From NCBI GenBank assembly GCA_013420905.1, contig JAAXNY010000008.1, positions 2,108,001-2,172,000 of the forward strand: a stretch of DNA of 64,000 nt. Reading direction: 5' to 3'. Source of the DNA: Collybia mongolica (taxonomy: Eukaryota; Basidiomycota; Agaricomycetes; Agaricales; Clitocybaceae). Made by a program: the position numbers and the translations under genes. Under the pieces are notes generated by a model. It saw nothing but the letters and a program-made list of their open reading frames with translations, was not told where the DNA came from and did no database searches. Below are positions 12,109 through 23,441 of this stretch, piece after piece. Within the stretch, counting starts at the first letter, position 1. Every line of letters begins with the position of its first letter.

Positions 12109-13801
12109 ATGGCTGATCTCACAGTTGTTACAGCGTTCGCCGAAGACGCCAAATATGTAAGAATCTGCCAGCGTGAGTCAATCAGCCCATTATCGCCACA
12201 TCAATAACTACTCATCACCACCGACAGTCGCGTCTACGGTGGTTGCTCTCTACGATCACGGTATAGACCGTCAAGATAAACTTAGCTTCAACGTTTCTGA
12301 CTTATGCGTGTTTTCAGCAATCAAATTTCCTGAAGAGGTAGGGGCTTAGGTTTCTTCTCTTCGAATAATCTGCTCATCCTCCTCAGGTTAACCTGATTTG
12401 GGTGCGCAATTATCACGTGCATGCCTACTCAACTACTTACCAAAAAAAATATTGCCTACAGAAGCGGAAGTGGTCCGTGCCCTCGATCTTGTACATCTTG
12501 GTTTGTAGGATTTGATTCGACCTCTTGCTTCTATGATCATCAATTCCAATTATGCCACTAGACCCGATATCTTACTGCGACACTACTTGTGTACGTGACC
12601 TGTTTTGAAACCGTCCTTTCCCTTCTAAATTTCTCGTAGCTTGAGTTCTATCAGTGCGGCAACCTCCCGTACAAAACTTTGCGATCGAAAGGCTAATAGA
12701 ATCAACAGTCTTTTTTTCTCCGAGCACATCACAAGCAGTGAATGAGCTTATTATTTCCAATGATGATAGGCCTTCGTCGCTTACATTTTTGGAAAGCTGT
12801 ATGTTCTGTGATATTCAGGAAACTGACATTCATTGATCAGATTTTGCACTCGTAATTTAGCTGTGAGTAGTTCATGCTTCAGTGATTAAAAGTCTAATAT
12901 CCTTCTATCCAACAGGTCTCGTATTCGTAAAATTCCAGGCATGGAGCACCACCTTCCTTTTCTTCTTTATGCAAGGTATCAAATTTATGGCATCCTGTTT
13001 CTTCTTGACAAATAATGTATCGATATTCTCTTAGCTATACTTCAGATTCGACTCCGTGCCATGTACAACAACTCGCAAAAAACGAAGATTTGTCTTTCAG
13101 TTGCATTTGCTATTCAGGTCATAATGTTGTCAATCCTCCTCATTATAGGGCACGTTACCCTCAGTGGTCAGCTATTATTTGGCATCTGGTTGGTCGTAAT
13201 CTTACCGGAACACTTGCAGCTGTGACTGAGCCTTTTCCGGAACTTTATATGTGCACTGCAACTAATGTTCCGAAGTGGTACCCAGCGTGGTGGGCACCTG
13301 TCGTTCTGCTGGATTTTGGCTTCTTCGTGCTCGCGTTACGAGTAAATATCAGGAACCTCAAGGAGATGCAGTCATTGGGCGGTGGGGATACACGCATGTC
13401 CATGCTGCGCCGGATCATGCTCAGGGATAGCATCTTATATTACCTCGTGTGAGCACCAAACCAACGTTTTAATTACGCAGTCAAGAGCTAAATCCGGACA
13501 AAAGGATCCTTTCCATCAATATTGTCAATGCTTTTGTGTGGATGCATTTGAGGGTATAGGAAACTTGGCATTCTTATATTTTATCGCACTCAAAACCATG
13601 TTTGTACAGGGAATCACTTACGAAATCCCGCAAGGCTTCTCCGTCGCTGCAGTCAGTATACTGGGATGTCGTTTGGTCCTCAATTTGCGCCACGCATATT
13701 ATTATCCTATCTCCGACAATTCACAGCTCCATCAGTCAGACATGGACGGTATTCTCCCAATGCAGTCTTTACCTGACCTTGCTTCAGTAGCTGCACCTTA
13801 A
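12109..13801 (+). CDS. DUF6533-like multispanning membrane protein, tandem copy 1
   Basis: A member of a large Agaricomycete family of roughly 7-TM proteins with an N-terminal DUF6533 region; function unknown. Exons spliced by eye: MADLTVVTAFAEDAKYVRIC / ASTVVALYDHAIKFPEEV / NLIW / KRKWSVPSILYIL, which is the family signature (YD..., E...IW, W...ILY). Later exons give LRAMYNNSQKT, several hydrophobic helices (FAIQVIMLSILLIIGHVTL), NVPKWYPAWWAPVVLLDF, the RRIMLRDSILYYLV helix, and a final exon with FSVAAVSILGCRLVLNLRHA. The stop is TAA at 13799-13801. Introns are many and short; exact ends of two middle exons are uncertain. No stop or frameshift was needed in the parts I spliced, so it is probably functional. 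It is followed by two paralogues on the same strand. Confidence 0.75.
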
Positions 13802-14877
13802 ATGGGGGCTGTAGTAATTGTTGATGAGCGAATATAATATTCATGAGCTCTAGACATACCGTCGCTGTCGTTCCCTGTATCCAACTTGACCCTTAGAATC
13901 AGTCTTTATTTTGTCTCCAATTCCCGCTTCCATTTTCACGGCATGGAACCGAATGATAATTTTTGTCCCAAACCCATCGTCGCCAAAACCCAATGGATTT
14001 ACTTACTGGTGAGTCCATGTTAGAGACCAAGGACCTCCAGGGACCAAGCCTCATTGATGTACATCCACACCCACGCCCCGTGATCCTTTATAAAAACAGG
14101 TACGCTTGTCAACTTTTTATGGAAAGCGACTGGTGAGTGCAACCACTGAATTACTATAAACGACATTAAAATGATATGCCTACCCTCAGAACAACTACCT
14201 GTTCATTACTCATGATATTAGGTACATAGAGTGGTATACATATCACCATGTACGATAACATCCCACAAGCACTCTTGATGTAATGAGTGTCGTGGGACAC
14301 CAGACGTCCAACTTAACCTAGTACAACATGGCAATATGTACTCTTCCCTACGGGATAACACTCAAAGTCTGATGCCACAATGAGAAGTATCGTACCGGCA
14401 CCGGTCCAAACACAAGATCACAGGTGCGTCAATCGGTGTGTCGGCCTAGATGGCTTTAGCGTACCTACACGTTGTAAGTGGTTTGTCAATTTCCATCAGA
14501 TTATGCATCACCATGAGGATTTGTAAAACCTCAGGTGCGTATACTTCGACATGTTTACTATTTATTCCGCCTCGTGAATGCAGGGCTATCTGGATAAAAC
14601 TCAGAGCGTCCCGCCGTCAACGTAAAACGAACAAATCAGACTATAGAATCAATACATCAGAAGCTCTTCGGCGTCGGGCTTTAGCACTCGCGACTCGATC
14701 CCTCCACAAAGAGGTGCAAAACAGTGCGGCTATGTCAAGCCCTAGTGCCTCAATGCAAGAAAATTTTCATGTGCTTGAGGGACATGGGCTTTGGTCCAAA
14801 TCCAATGATGCCCTTCAGGCTTCTGTTCTACAGGTGGAATATATAAACTAGGCCCTGCATAGTGACAAGATTTCTCA
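13802..14877. other. Intergenic between DUF6533-like copies 1 and 2
   Basis: About 1.1 kb. A 133-codon open frame (14450-14851) shows no family motif and is not called. Probably promoter and spacer. Confidence 0.4.
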
Positions 14878-16394
14878 ATGCTCCGCGGAAGGGATAGCGC
14901 TCGCACCTCTGCGATACAGGCCGACGAAGCGACAAAGTTGTTGATGAAGCAGCTTGCAGTGGTACGGATATGCAAGGGTAGGTCCAGCGTATTGTCCTTG
15001 ATCCCACGCGAAGTTGACTGTATGTGCCAGTTTCAGCGGCGGTACTTACCGTCTATGACCACGGTTAGGGTTATAAAATTCTGACTCAATAGCGCGCCTG
15101 AGCTTAATACATTGCCGCGACCCAGTGATTACCTTCCCGCAGGAGGTATGACTTAATTCCTTCCACTGTAACCCCTAGAGTTTGATGTAAGCTACACTGA
15201 GGTGGAACTTATCTGGGTAATTGGTGTCAGTTCGTGTCGAGAATCCTTGATGCTGGAAGAAAAGGAACTGTTGCAGGGAAAAAAAGGTCCATACCGTCTG
15301 AATTGTACATGTTTGTAAGTACACATACTTTGTCTAGTGTCCAATCCAACACACTAACAAGACATATGGGTTTATAGACGCGGTACTTGGGTGATAAACC
15401 TAACCCAGAAGGTACATTTTCATGTATCTTCAAGCTCTCCTATGACGACCGAAGATATTTTCCGACTGATCATATTGGCTCTGTGAGCCTCCTTTTTAGA
15501 CGCATTCCATGGCTTTATTTATTGATAGGCATAATATTCATCCGCTACCAGGGATGGAGCGGCACTGTCATGTTCTGCTTTATGCAAGGTCGGCCCTTTT
15601 CTGCCATGTACCGGACGAACGTGCTTAGAGTGAGATAGCAATCCTGATAATCAGACTCCTGGCTATGTATGACTTTACCTTACTTTCAAGGCCGAAATCT
15701 TGCTAATTTTCATCCTTCCCATCCCTGAAGCGTTTTCAAGTCAAGCTTTGTAGTTATTTCCTTCTTTCTTGTTCCAGGGGTAACCCTCACCCTATAGTGA
15801 TCTCCCACCCGCTCCCGGTGTCGCGTCGTGCACGCTTATTAATGCCCTACGGTGGTCTCCTGTGTGGTGGGTACCCGTCTTGCTCTTCGACTTCGTGCTG
15901 CTTACTTTTGCATTCTGGACAGGGTTGAGGCATGTGAGAGAGATGCGGGATCTCAATAGTGAGGGAGGCGGTCGGTAGGCTTTAAAACAATGTCGATGGC
16001 GCGGATCGTACTCCGCGGCAGTGTTCTTTGCTACCTCATGTGCGTCTTCCATCACCGGCAGGCGCCCCTCCTCGGCTCTTTCGTACGCACCCACGCGCAC
16101 ACTGGCAGACTCCTTTCAATCAGCACAGTCAACTCGCTGGTGTGGCTCGGAATGGACGTACGTATGGTTCCGTTGGCTGCATCATTGCACGACGGGCGTC
16201 GTTAGCCAAATAACATCCCACAGATAATCTCTTATAAGGTCCCAGAGGTTTTCTCGGTCTCAGGGGTGTGTATTATGGGGTGCAGGATGATCTTGAACCT
16301 TCAACATGCGTATTATCATCCAGAATCAGATGTGACGTCGCTCAGAGGGGGAGAATTTGGAGGAGACTCGAAGGGCCGCGGATGTATTGGATAA
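14878..16394 (+). CDS. DUF6533-like multispanning membrane protein, tandem copy 2
   Basis: Paralogue of the neighbouring gene, with matching exon boundaries. Exon 1 runs from ATG 14878 to ...QLAVVRICK, then VSAAVLTVYDH / VITFPQE / VELIW / KKRSIPSELYMF / TRYLGDKPNPEG, all joined at GT-AG sites in phase. Then comes GWSGTVMFCFMQ, and a later exon reads LRWSPVWWVPVLLFDFVLL followed by MARIVLRGSVLCYLM and LLSISTVNSLVWLGM. The last exon carries FSVSGVCIMGCRMILNLQHA and ends at TAA 16392-16394. Identity to copy 1 is moderate (for example RICK for RICQ, QEVELIW for EEVNLIW), so this is not a recent duplication. I could not confirm every middle exon, so a defect there is possible. Confidence 0.6.
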
Positions 16395-17243
16395 TACTGA
16401 CAACCAACTGACGGTCGACAGCTGTAGACTGGGAACGATCTTGGAATAGAGTATTAAAATCCGAGACTCTTGAGTATTGCGTGTGTAATGAGCTGCCAGG
16501 AAATAGATGTATTGGTGACTTGGTAGGACCTCGAGGATAGGCCATGGGTGAGCAGCGCTGAGGACTCATCGACCCGAAGTCTATAAAGGTAACGTTGTTG
16601 GTCCCGTCAGCATGAAGACGTTTAATGCTCTGCTAGTGTGTAACATGGGTGCCAAATATGAAAATTTGAAACCTTATAATTATAAGTCATAGAAACCGTC
16701 TGACCGAGGTAGCGTCAGATTCCAATGCTGGTAATCATTTTCAACGATGTACTCTCAACATATTTCCCATTACAACGGCCAACACGCATGAGTCATGTTC
16801 AAGTTAAATTGTTGAACGTCAAACTGTAGGAGGGGGCCATCAATAGTTTCACAATTTGCTTTTTCCCCCTCGTGCGAGGGAAAACCTCACAAGTACTGAG
16901 GAAAGCCATGAGTCTGAAAGCCAGGCTCTGAGTTGGTGATAAAAGGTCAAAAAATCGATAAAAAGCGGAAAACAATAGAAAAGAGAGAAAAGCAAAGGTG
17001 CACGAAATTAAGTATAGTATCGGCTCTCGATACCTTACGATATAGATATATAACAGCATCGGCAGATTGACCTTTTGCACCTCGGTTATTGCAGGAGAGA
17101 GGCTGAGGGACGTAGTCCTGTATCCAGTTTCTTCACATATGATGACGATATTTCTACTTAGGGCAGACTAGGAAGGCATTATGACGAAACCCACGACAGG
17201 CCTGGATGAATCGGTGTCTCTCCACAGATATCGAATCGTGGAG
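16395..17243. other. Intergenic between DUF6533-like copies 2 and 3
   Basis: About 850 bp without a recognisable gene. Probably promoter of copy 3 and spacer. Confidence 0.4.
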
Positions 17244-18939
17244 ATGGCGACTGTAGACGGCCCGACGGATTTAAAAATAGGACGGCTCGCGGTAGTATGA
17301 TGATCCAAGTGTGAGTCGGCTGAACCTAGTCGATTGGGAACGGACATGCGGAGCAGAGTTAATGGTATGTGGCAGTTGCTGCAGCGGTATTAACCGTATA
17401 TGATCATAGTATGTGTTTCAATTTCCTTCCTTTCTGCTTGACCACAGCGATTACTTTTCTTCAAGGAGACACAGGCGACTTTCCACCTTACTCGCCGACT
17501 CGGATAAATCGATCTGGCTCATGTCCAGGTGAGTTGATATGGGTGAATAGTAAGTATCGTGTCTATCGAATTTCCGTACTTTGAGATAGATGTCTGGCAG
17601 GGACGAAAAGGTCAATCCCCCGTCTGCGTCAAGTGTCCGGAGTTCCCGTCAGGCCTTGATAATATGCGGGAGGGCTGGTAGACGCGTTACTTGGGTGACT
17701 TCCAACTCATGAGCGTCGGCGTCCAACTTCGAGAATTGAAGTTGAGGACATGGTTCCGCGATGATTCACCGGGACGGGCAGGAGTCGTCCGCATTACTGA
17801 GTCGGATTGTAGGGGACCGGGTTGCTGTATCCACAGGATCAAGCGTCTCTCTCAAGGTATGTCCCCTGGCTTTTTTTCGTAGGATCATGTGAGGTCTTCT
17901 ATTTGATTTCTCTAGCTCTCTAAGCAATTCCAGACACTATATTGAACTCTGAAGCATACCTACCGTAAATAAACTGTGTTTTCATCCGTTTCCAAGGGTG
18001 GAGCAGCACCGCCATCTACTGCTTCATGCAAGGTTTATGCTATCGTCCGCCGCGCCAGTAGCATACGGGTCGCCAACCTGAACAGGGATCCTCTTCATCA
18101 AGCTTCTGGCGATGTATGGCAATCCACATAAGTTCTTCGAAATCGGCCTTTGTGGTCTTCTTTATTGCAATTGTCGTGTTACCGATTATGATCATTATGG
18201 CGAAATATTCACTTGAAGGTTCGCTTCTCTTCCTACCTCTTTTCTCTTTTCTTCCTGCCCTTCTCTTGATCCCTGACCCACAGTCGCAACGTATCTCATT
18301 CCTGGCGCGGTGGAATGCTTGCCCATGGACCTGGTTCCCTGTCTGGTGGGGTCCCATTATACTGTTCGACCCCCTGCTCTTCGCGTTTGCGGTTCGGGAA
18401 CTTCCGTGTCTGCATATGAAAGACAGTGGACTAAACAGGTTGAATGAAGCAGCGGGTGACGAGTGCATCTGAAGAGGAAATCAACGGGACCGTTGCGACG
18501 GGGTAAGCAAAAGAGCAAGAATTCGGATGAAAAGGGAAAGAGACGCGCCGTTGTTTAGGCTGAAGGCGTCGATGGTCGAAATCATGCTCCGTGTCAGCTT
18601 TCTGTGTGCGTGTTCTACCGCTCCTCCCATCCTCCATGTTTGACACGCATCGTTCACGCTTATAGGCTGCTTTCGATCAACGTATTAGATGCTTTGGTGT
18701 GGCTCGGGATGAATGCACGCAGCGCTCCGCCGACATGACTATCAGGTCTATTTGGGATTTGGCAGGTGGTGTCAATTCCAACCGGATGCATTGTGGGGAT
18801 GACCCTAAACTTTCAGCATGCATTCTACCATCTGGGCGTGGGTGAGGTGTCGATGAAGGGGGCTAACTTGAAGATGAGGGATGTGGATGTGGAGGAGATG
18901 CTGCGTAGCGTCGAGGAAACTGAGGAACTCAGTAGTTAG
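17244..18939 (+). pseudogene. DUF6533-like membrane protein, tandem copy 3, probably disrupted
   Basis: The same exon series is visible: MATVDGPTDLKIGRLAVV, VAAAVLTVYDH, TITFLQG, ELIW, KRSIP, TRYLGDFQLMS, STAIYCFMQ, LAMYGNPHKFFEIG, TWFPVWWGPIILFD, MVEIMLRVSFLCACS, LLSINVLDALVWLGM and GCIVGMTLNFQHAFYH, ending at TAG 18937-18939. Where copies 1 and 2 have VRIC(K/Q), this copy has two adjacent TGA codons (about 17298-17303). The exon around 18110-18200 needs a frame change between MYGNPHKFFE and the following hydrophobic helix (FVVFFIAIVVLPIMIIM). These point to a recently inactivated copy. An alternative first exon or unusual splicing could rescue it; expression data would decide. Confidence 0.55.
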
Positions 18940-19049
18940 GCAAATTCAAGCTCCGACCTAATACGAGAACGCCACACTCCGCGGCAGACCTGCTGATCCC
19001 AAGTAAACGCCCGTCGAATTGGTGTGGTTGGCCTGAGAGTGCGGTTTTC

Positions 19050-20770
19050 ATGATGGGCGATTCCTCCCACTCTCGCTCCAGGAATCGGTACAACATGCTC
19101 CCTACTGAAGATTCCGCGAGCTTGAAGCCAACTGACCTTGATGTTGACCCAGAAGCAGAGCAGCATTCGCTCCCCGTTCTCACTCTGTGGAGTCGCTCCA
19201 AGTAATGGTTCAGCAGCTGCATGTACTATTCATAACTGAGACTCTGATATTCGCAGGTACTCTGGCGCTGTGCTCTTCAACCTCTGCGCGTTTTTGCTGC
19301 CCGCCCTTTATGGCACCTTGAGCAAACTTTGGGTGGCACACATCGACTCCTCCATGGTCGTCACCACTGACGTCTACACCTACATTGGTGTTATCATCGA
19401 AGTCCTCAATGAGGGTCTCCCTCGTGCTGCCTGGGTCATCATCGGCGACCACTCCTCTCGCACCCTTGTCTCCCGCGTGCGCATCTCACACAGCATGGTG
19501 ATCACCCAAATCACCTTTGGGATCCTCCTGTCTATCGTCTTCATTGCGGCCGCGCCGCAGCTCGCAGCCGCCTTCGTCCCCGCTGAAGTCCGCGCGGCGT
19601 CGCTCACCTACGTGCGGATCTCGTCGTTCTCTGCCCTATCCTCCGCTACAGAGGTCGCTGTATCCGCATGCACGCGCGCACTCGACCGTCCGGATGTGCC
19701 CCTCCTCATCAGCTCGTGCAAGTTTTTGATCAATATCGCCCTCGACCTCCTGCTCATGTCGAGCTTCCGTGTCGGGACGCACACGCCCACTGTGAACACG
19801 CAGGCCGTCATCCGCCTCGGGTGCGACATGACCGCCGCCGGCGTCGGGGTGCTTTACTTTCTGCACACAACTGCGCGGCTGCGCCGATCGTTTGAAGCCG
19901 GGGGCGGGAGCGGAGAGTCCGTGGCGCCCACCATCGCTGCGGTGCGGGTCCTCCTCCGCCCCGGGGTTTTCACGCTTGTCGAGTCCGCGATCAGGAACGC
20001 GCTGTATCTGTGGCTCATCAGGGGGATCGTGGCGATGGGCTCGGACTATGCCACTGCCTGGGGCGTGTTCAACACGATCCGGTGGGGGCTTATTATGGTG
20101 CCTGTGCAAGGGCTGGAGCAGGCGTCGCTGGCGTTTGTGGGGCATGCATGGGGGCGTTGGAGAGCTGCTGTGGGAATTGGTAACCTGAGGGCCAAGGCGA
20201 CAAGGGGTGATATCTTTGGTAGGGTTTCTATACTTGGCAATTTGGATGGTGGGCTGATGGGGTCTCTAGATGTTGTGAAACCAGCGCTGATGTCAACGGT
20301 GATCGTGCTGTGTGTTGAGGTGCCGTTGTGTATCTTCCTGGCGGTGTGGGGTGCAAAGCCATTCGCATTTTACCTCTCACAGTCGGATGCTGTAGCCACG
20401 ATCACCGCAAAGATGTGGAAGGTGAGTGCCTCTAAGCGGGAGCTAGACAGATATTGACATTTATTAGACCATTGACTGGTGTTATATCTTTTACGCAGTG
20501 TCGACGCAGCTCGCGACGATCCTGCTTGCGACGCAGCCACGCTGGTATCTGTACCAGTCGGTGATGTCTAATATTCTGTATATTTTGCCATGGTGCATCG
20601 GATTGACGGTGATTGATATGAGGCCAGACAATGCGTGGAAATACCATGCGGTGATATTCGGGGGTTCGCTGGTGGTAAGTTGGGTTATTGTTGCGGTTAT
20701 GGTAGGGTTATGGGCAGGGAAACTGTTGAAGGGAACGATGAGGCTAGGACATGTGTATGGAACTTGGTAG
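19050..20770 (+). CDS. MATE/MOP-fold multidrug-type transporter
   Basis: A polytopic membrane protein of the MATE (multi-antimicrobial extrusion) type, expected to export organic substrates using an ion gradient. The best start is ATG 19050 ([20 protein letters not shown]), whose short polar exon joins at 19200/19257 to [20 protein letters not shown]. The main exon has alternating hydrophobic helices and polar loops (for example [58 protein letters not shown]). A second intron at 20419-20468 (gtgagt...ttag) leads to [20 protein letters not shown] and a last helix pair, ending at 20770. Related proteins are common in Agaricomycetes and often annotated only as hypothetical. Substrate unknown. 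Confidence 0.75.
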
Positions 20771-20869
20771 CCACTCGATGTCAACCGTAGAAATGACCTG
20801 AGTATTCGGGGATTGCCGAGAGAGATGATGATGTCAGAAGAGGAGAAGTGAAGTCGTTTGCTCCCAACA

Positions 20870-23201
20870 ATGCAAGGCCCGACTCATAGGCTGTCTGCTC
20901 GCCGTGGCTCTGTGTCTGCAGCTGATCCGTTTGGTGCGCATGCCCACGTCGATCGGCCCCTTCAGACGTCGAGCACCCTCACCATCGTCCGTGTCATCGA
21001 TCCCCCGCTCACCCCGCCCAGCACCGCCCCAGACCCCTCTTCTTCACCACGCAGATATGGCCGCCGTCTCGCCGGTAACAACCACCACCACCACCAGCAG
21101 CAGCCTTCCCCCACTGCCAGCTCCGATCCTGCCCGTCTCAGCTTTGCCTTTTCCTCCTTTGGCGGTCCTGCCTCCTCCGTAGCCCGCCCCTCGTCTCCGC
21201 AGCACCATCGCCCATCCTCACCACAGGGCCATCATCGCCCTTCTCTCTCTGCTCTGCCCACCAAGCCCCGTTTGTCCCCCGAGCAGCTACTCGATCTCGT
21301 CCGCTCCTCTACCCACCCCCGTCACCCTACCCACCCCACCGCCTCGCCCTCACACTCCCCACAGCTCCCCCCCTATTACCCCCACACCACTCCCAGCCCA
21401 GCCGTCGGCCCCACCACATTCACCCCATTACCTGACGACATTTACTTGCCCTTCATCGACCGCCCGTCCGAGGTCGCTGCCCTCATCGCGTCCCCTCCTT
21501 CTGCAAAACTTTTCACTCTCCTCGCACAGACTTTCCGCGACGACCATTCCACCGCCTCTGCTGCTGCAGAACCCGACCCAGCTTCCGACCCCTCAAAATG
21601 GACATACCCCCAGCTCCAGCACCATCTTACCGTCACTCCACGTGCTCACACTCCAGACACACTCTGGGTCCTCCAGGCCCGCAGGTGCATCCTTGCCCAC
21701 TCTGAGCTCATCTGGGAGCGCATCAAGGGCGCACTCGGCGTCCCCCCAGAACTCGACCTTGACTACCACCCCGCAGACTTTGACCCAGATGCCCCCGAGT
21801 CTAGCGCACGCAGCAGCAGCACCAGCAGCATCGACACAGATGAGATTTCTGACGATCACGGCCGCGGGGCCCGTGGCCACTGGGACGACTGGGACGCGGT
21901 CATGGACTCTCCCGTGTTCGATCGCCGTCCCCAAGACCCCGCCTCTCCCGTTCTCCCCATCTCTCTTTCCACCCATCGCTTCAGCACAGAGCTCGATCTA
22001 GCAGCAGTCACCACCGCCTCTTTCGCTGCAGCCAGGTCCCTCAACCCCGATGTCGCTACAGACACAGGCGGCGATGCCACCACCCTTGCCCCCACTCCCA
22101 TCGGAACCGGTTCTCTCAGCCCCCCGCACCGCACTCCAGCCTCAGCCAGCCTCAGCCCTGCATCACCTGCCACCTTTCTCTCCATCGAGCCCATTCTGTT
22201 CTCAAGCTCTTCTCCCAGCCCGAACCCACCCCCATTGTCCCTCGCCACTTCGGACGTGATCGGCCTCGCCCTAGGCGATATCCAGGAAGGAGCAGAGGAG
22301 GAGGCTGACGAGGCGAAACAAGAGACCCCTGGCGGGGAGGAACTGAACCCCGACATGATCTCTCCTGCACAGATCCAGGGTCTCCGAATCTCGACAGTTC
22401 CTCTTGCTTCGACTCCGCCCTTTACATCGCCCCGCCCCGCGTCCCCGGTCGTCGTCTCTCCCCACATTCCCGTATCGTCATCCACCCTCTCCGCCGCGTA
22501 CATTGCACCCTCTCCCATCTCTCCCCTCCCACCCTATCCATCCACCGCCCCGGTCCAAACCCACTCGCGCTCGGGGTCCGTCTCGTCCTTGACGGGCCCG
22601 TTCCGCCGCTCAGAGTCGTTCTCGTCCATGACTGGCCCTTTCAAGCGCACAAGCTCGTGGGGCAGCATACCCGGCGCAGGGCCCGAATATGCGAAAGGTC
22701 CTGGATCGGATTACGGGAGGGGAGGAGGCAGCGAGTATGGCAGCGAGTACGGCCGCGACGCGGATACCGAGGGTGGCTACGATCCTGTAGGCGATCGTGC
22801 CCCCGGCAACCCCCTGTTCCCTGGTAATTTTGCGAGGCTGGCAACGGGCCCGACCTTGGTCGCAAAGTAAAGTCACACCCCCCCCCCCCCCTCTTATAAG
22901 TATGAGTGTGCTAACTTGTCGTAGTAATCCGGCACTTAGATCACCAACGATGCCACCGCCGTCGCGGTACATGCCACTGCCAGGCGGAGGCATGCATAAC
23001 CGCTTGGGGGGACAGCCGAAGATGCGAACGTCTTCGCATGGAGCGTTTGGAGATCCGCGGAGCGGTGCGGGGAAGGGTAGGCTGGCACGGAGGCCGCTGA
23101 GCTGGGGCGTTGCTGGAGGAGCAAAAGGTGGGGCAGGAGACTATGCCGTTACAGTTGCCGAGAGCAGCGCAGGGGGTTCAGACAAGGGAGAGGGGAGTTG
23201 A
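20870..23201 (+). CDS. Ser/Pro-rich protein of unknown function
   Basis: Long intact frame from ATG 20870 (MQGPTHRLSARRGS) to 22866, then a 58-nt intron (22867-22924, with a long C run) and a second exon ending at 23201. About 755 residues. Most of it is low-complexity Ser/Pro/Thr/His. One stretch looks folded (about 21430-21780: LPDDIYLPFIDRPSEVAALI, WVLQARRCILAHSELIWERI), with helices and few prolines. Two near-repeats occur at about 22575-22660: SGSVSSLTGPFRRSESFSS then MTGPFKRTSSWGS, which resemble basophilic kinase / 14-3-3 target sites. No catalytic domain is recognised. Strongly C-rich coding sequence. Likely a regulatory or scaffold protein; this is inference. Confidence 0.75.
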
Positions 23202-23441
23202 AGGTTGGGGTGAACGTTAGTTGGTTCTCTTTTACACACGGACGTTTAGGGTTACATCATGGGTATATATAGGGTTTCATTCGTGCTTCCGATTGTGTGT
23301 TGTACTAGATGTTGTTCATTAGGTGTAGATATAAAAAAAAAGCGGTACACGTATACGGCGTCGATACGATAAGATTAGATTTTAAACTTCCCAACAAACG
23401 AGATAAGATCGCGAAAAGTTTAGTTGCCTCCTTCATCACCC

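Noticed and set aside
14450..14851. 133-codon frame between DUF6533-like genes
   Set aside because: No family motif. It overlaps the likely promoter of copy 2 and has no matching frame near the other copies.
19636..20145. 169-codon leftward frame
   Set aside because: Shadow of the GC-rich MATE-like coding exon on the opposite strand.
21856..22518. 220-codon leftward frame
   Set aside because: Antisense shadow of the Ser/Pro-rich gene; caused by its C-rich codon use.
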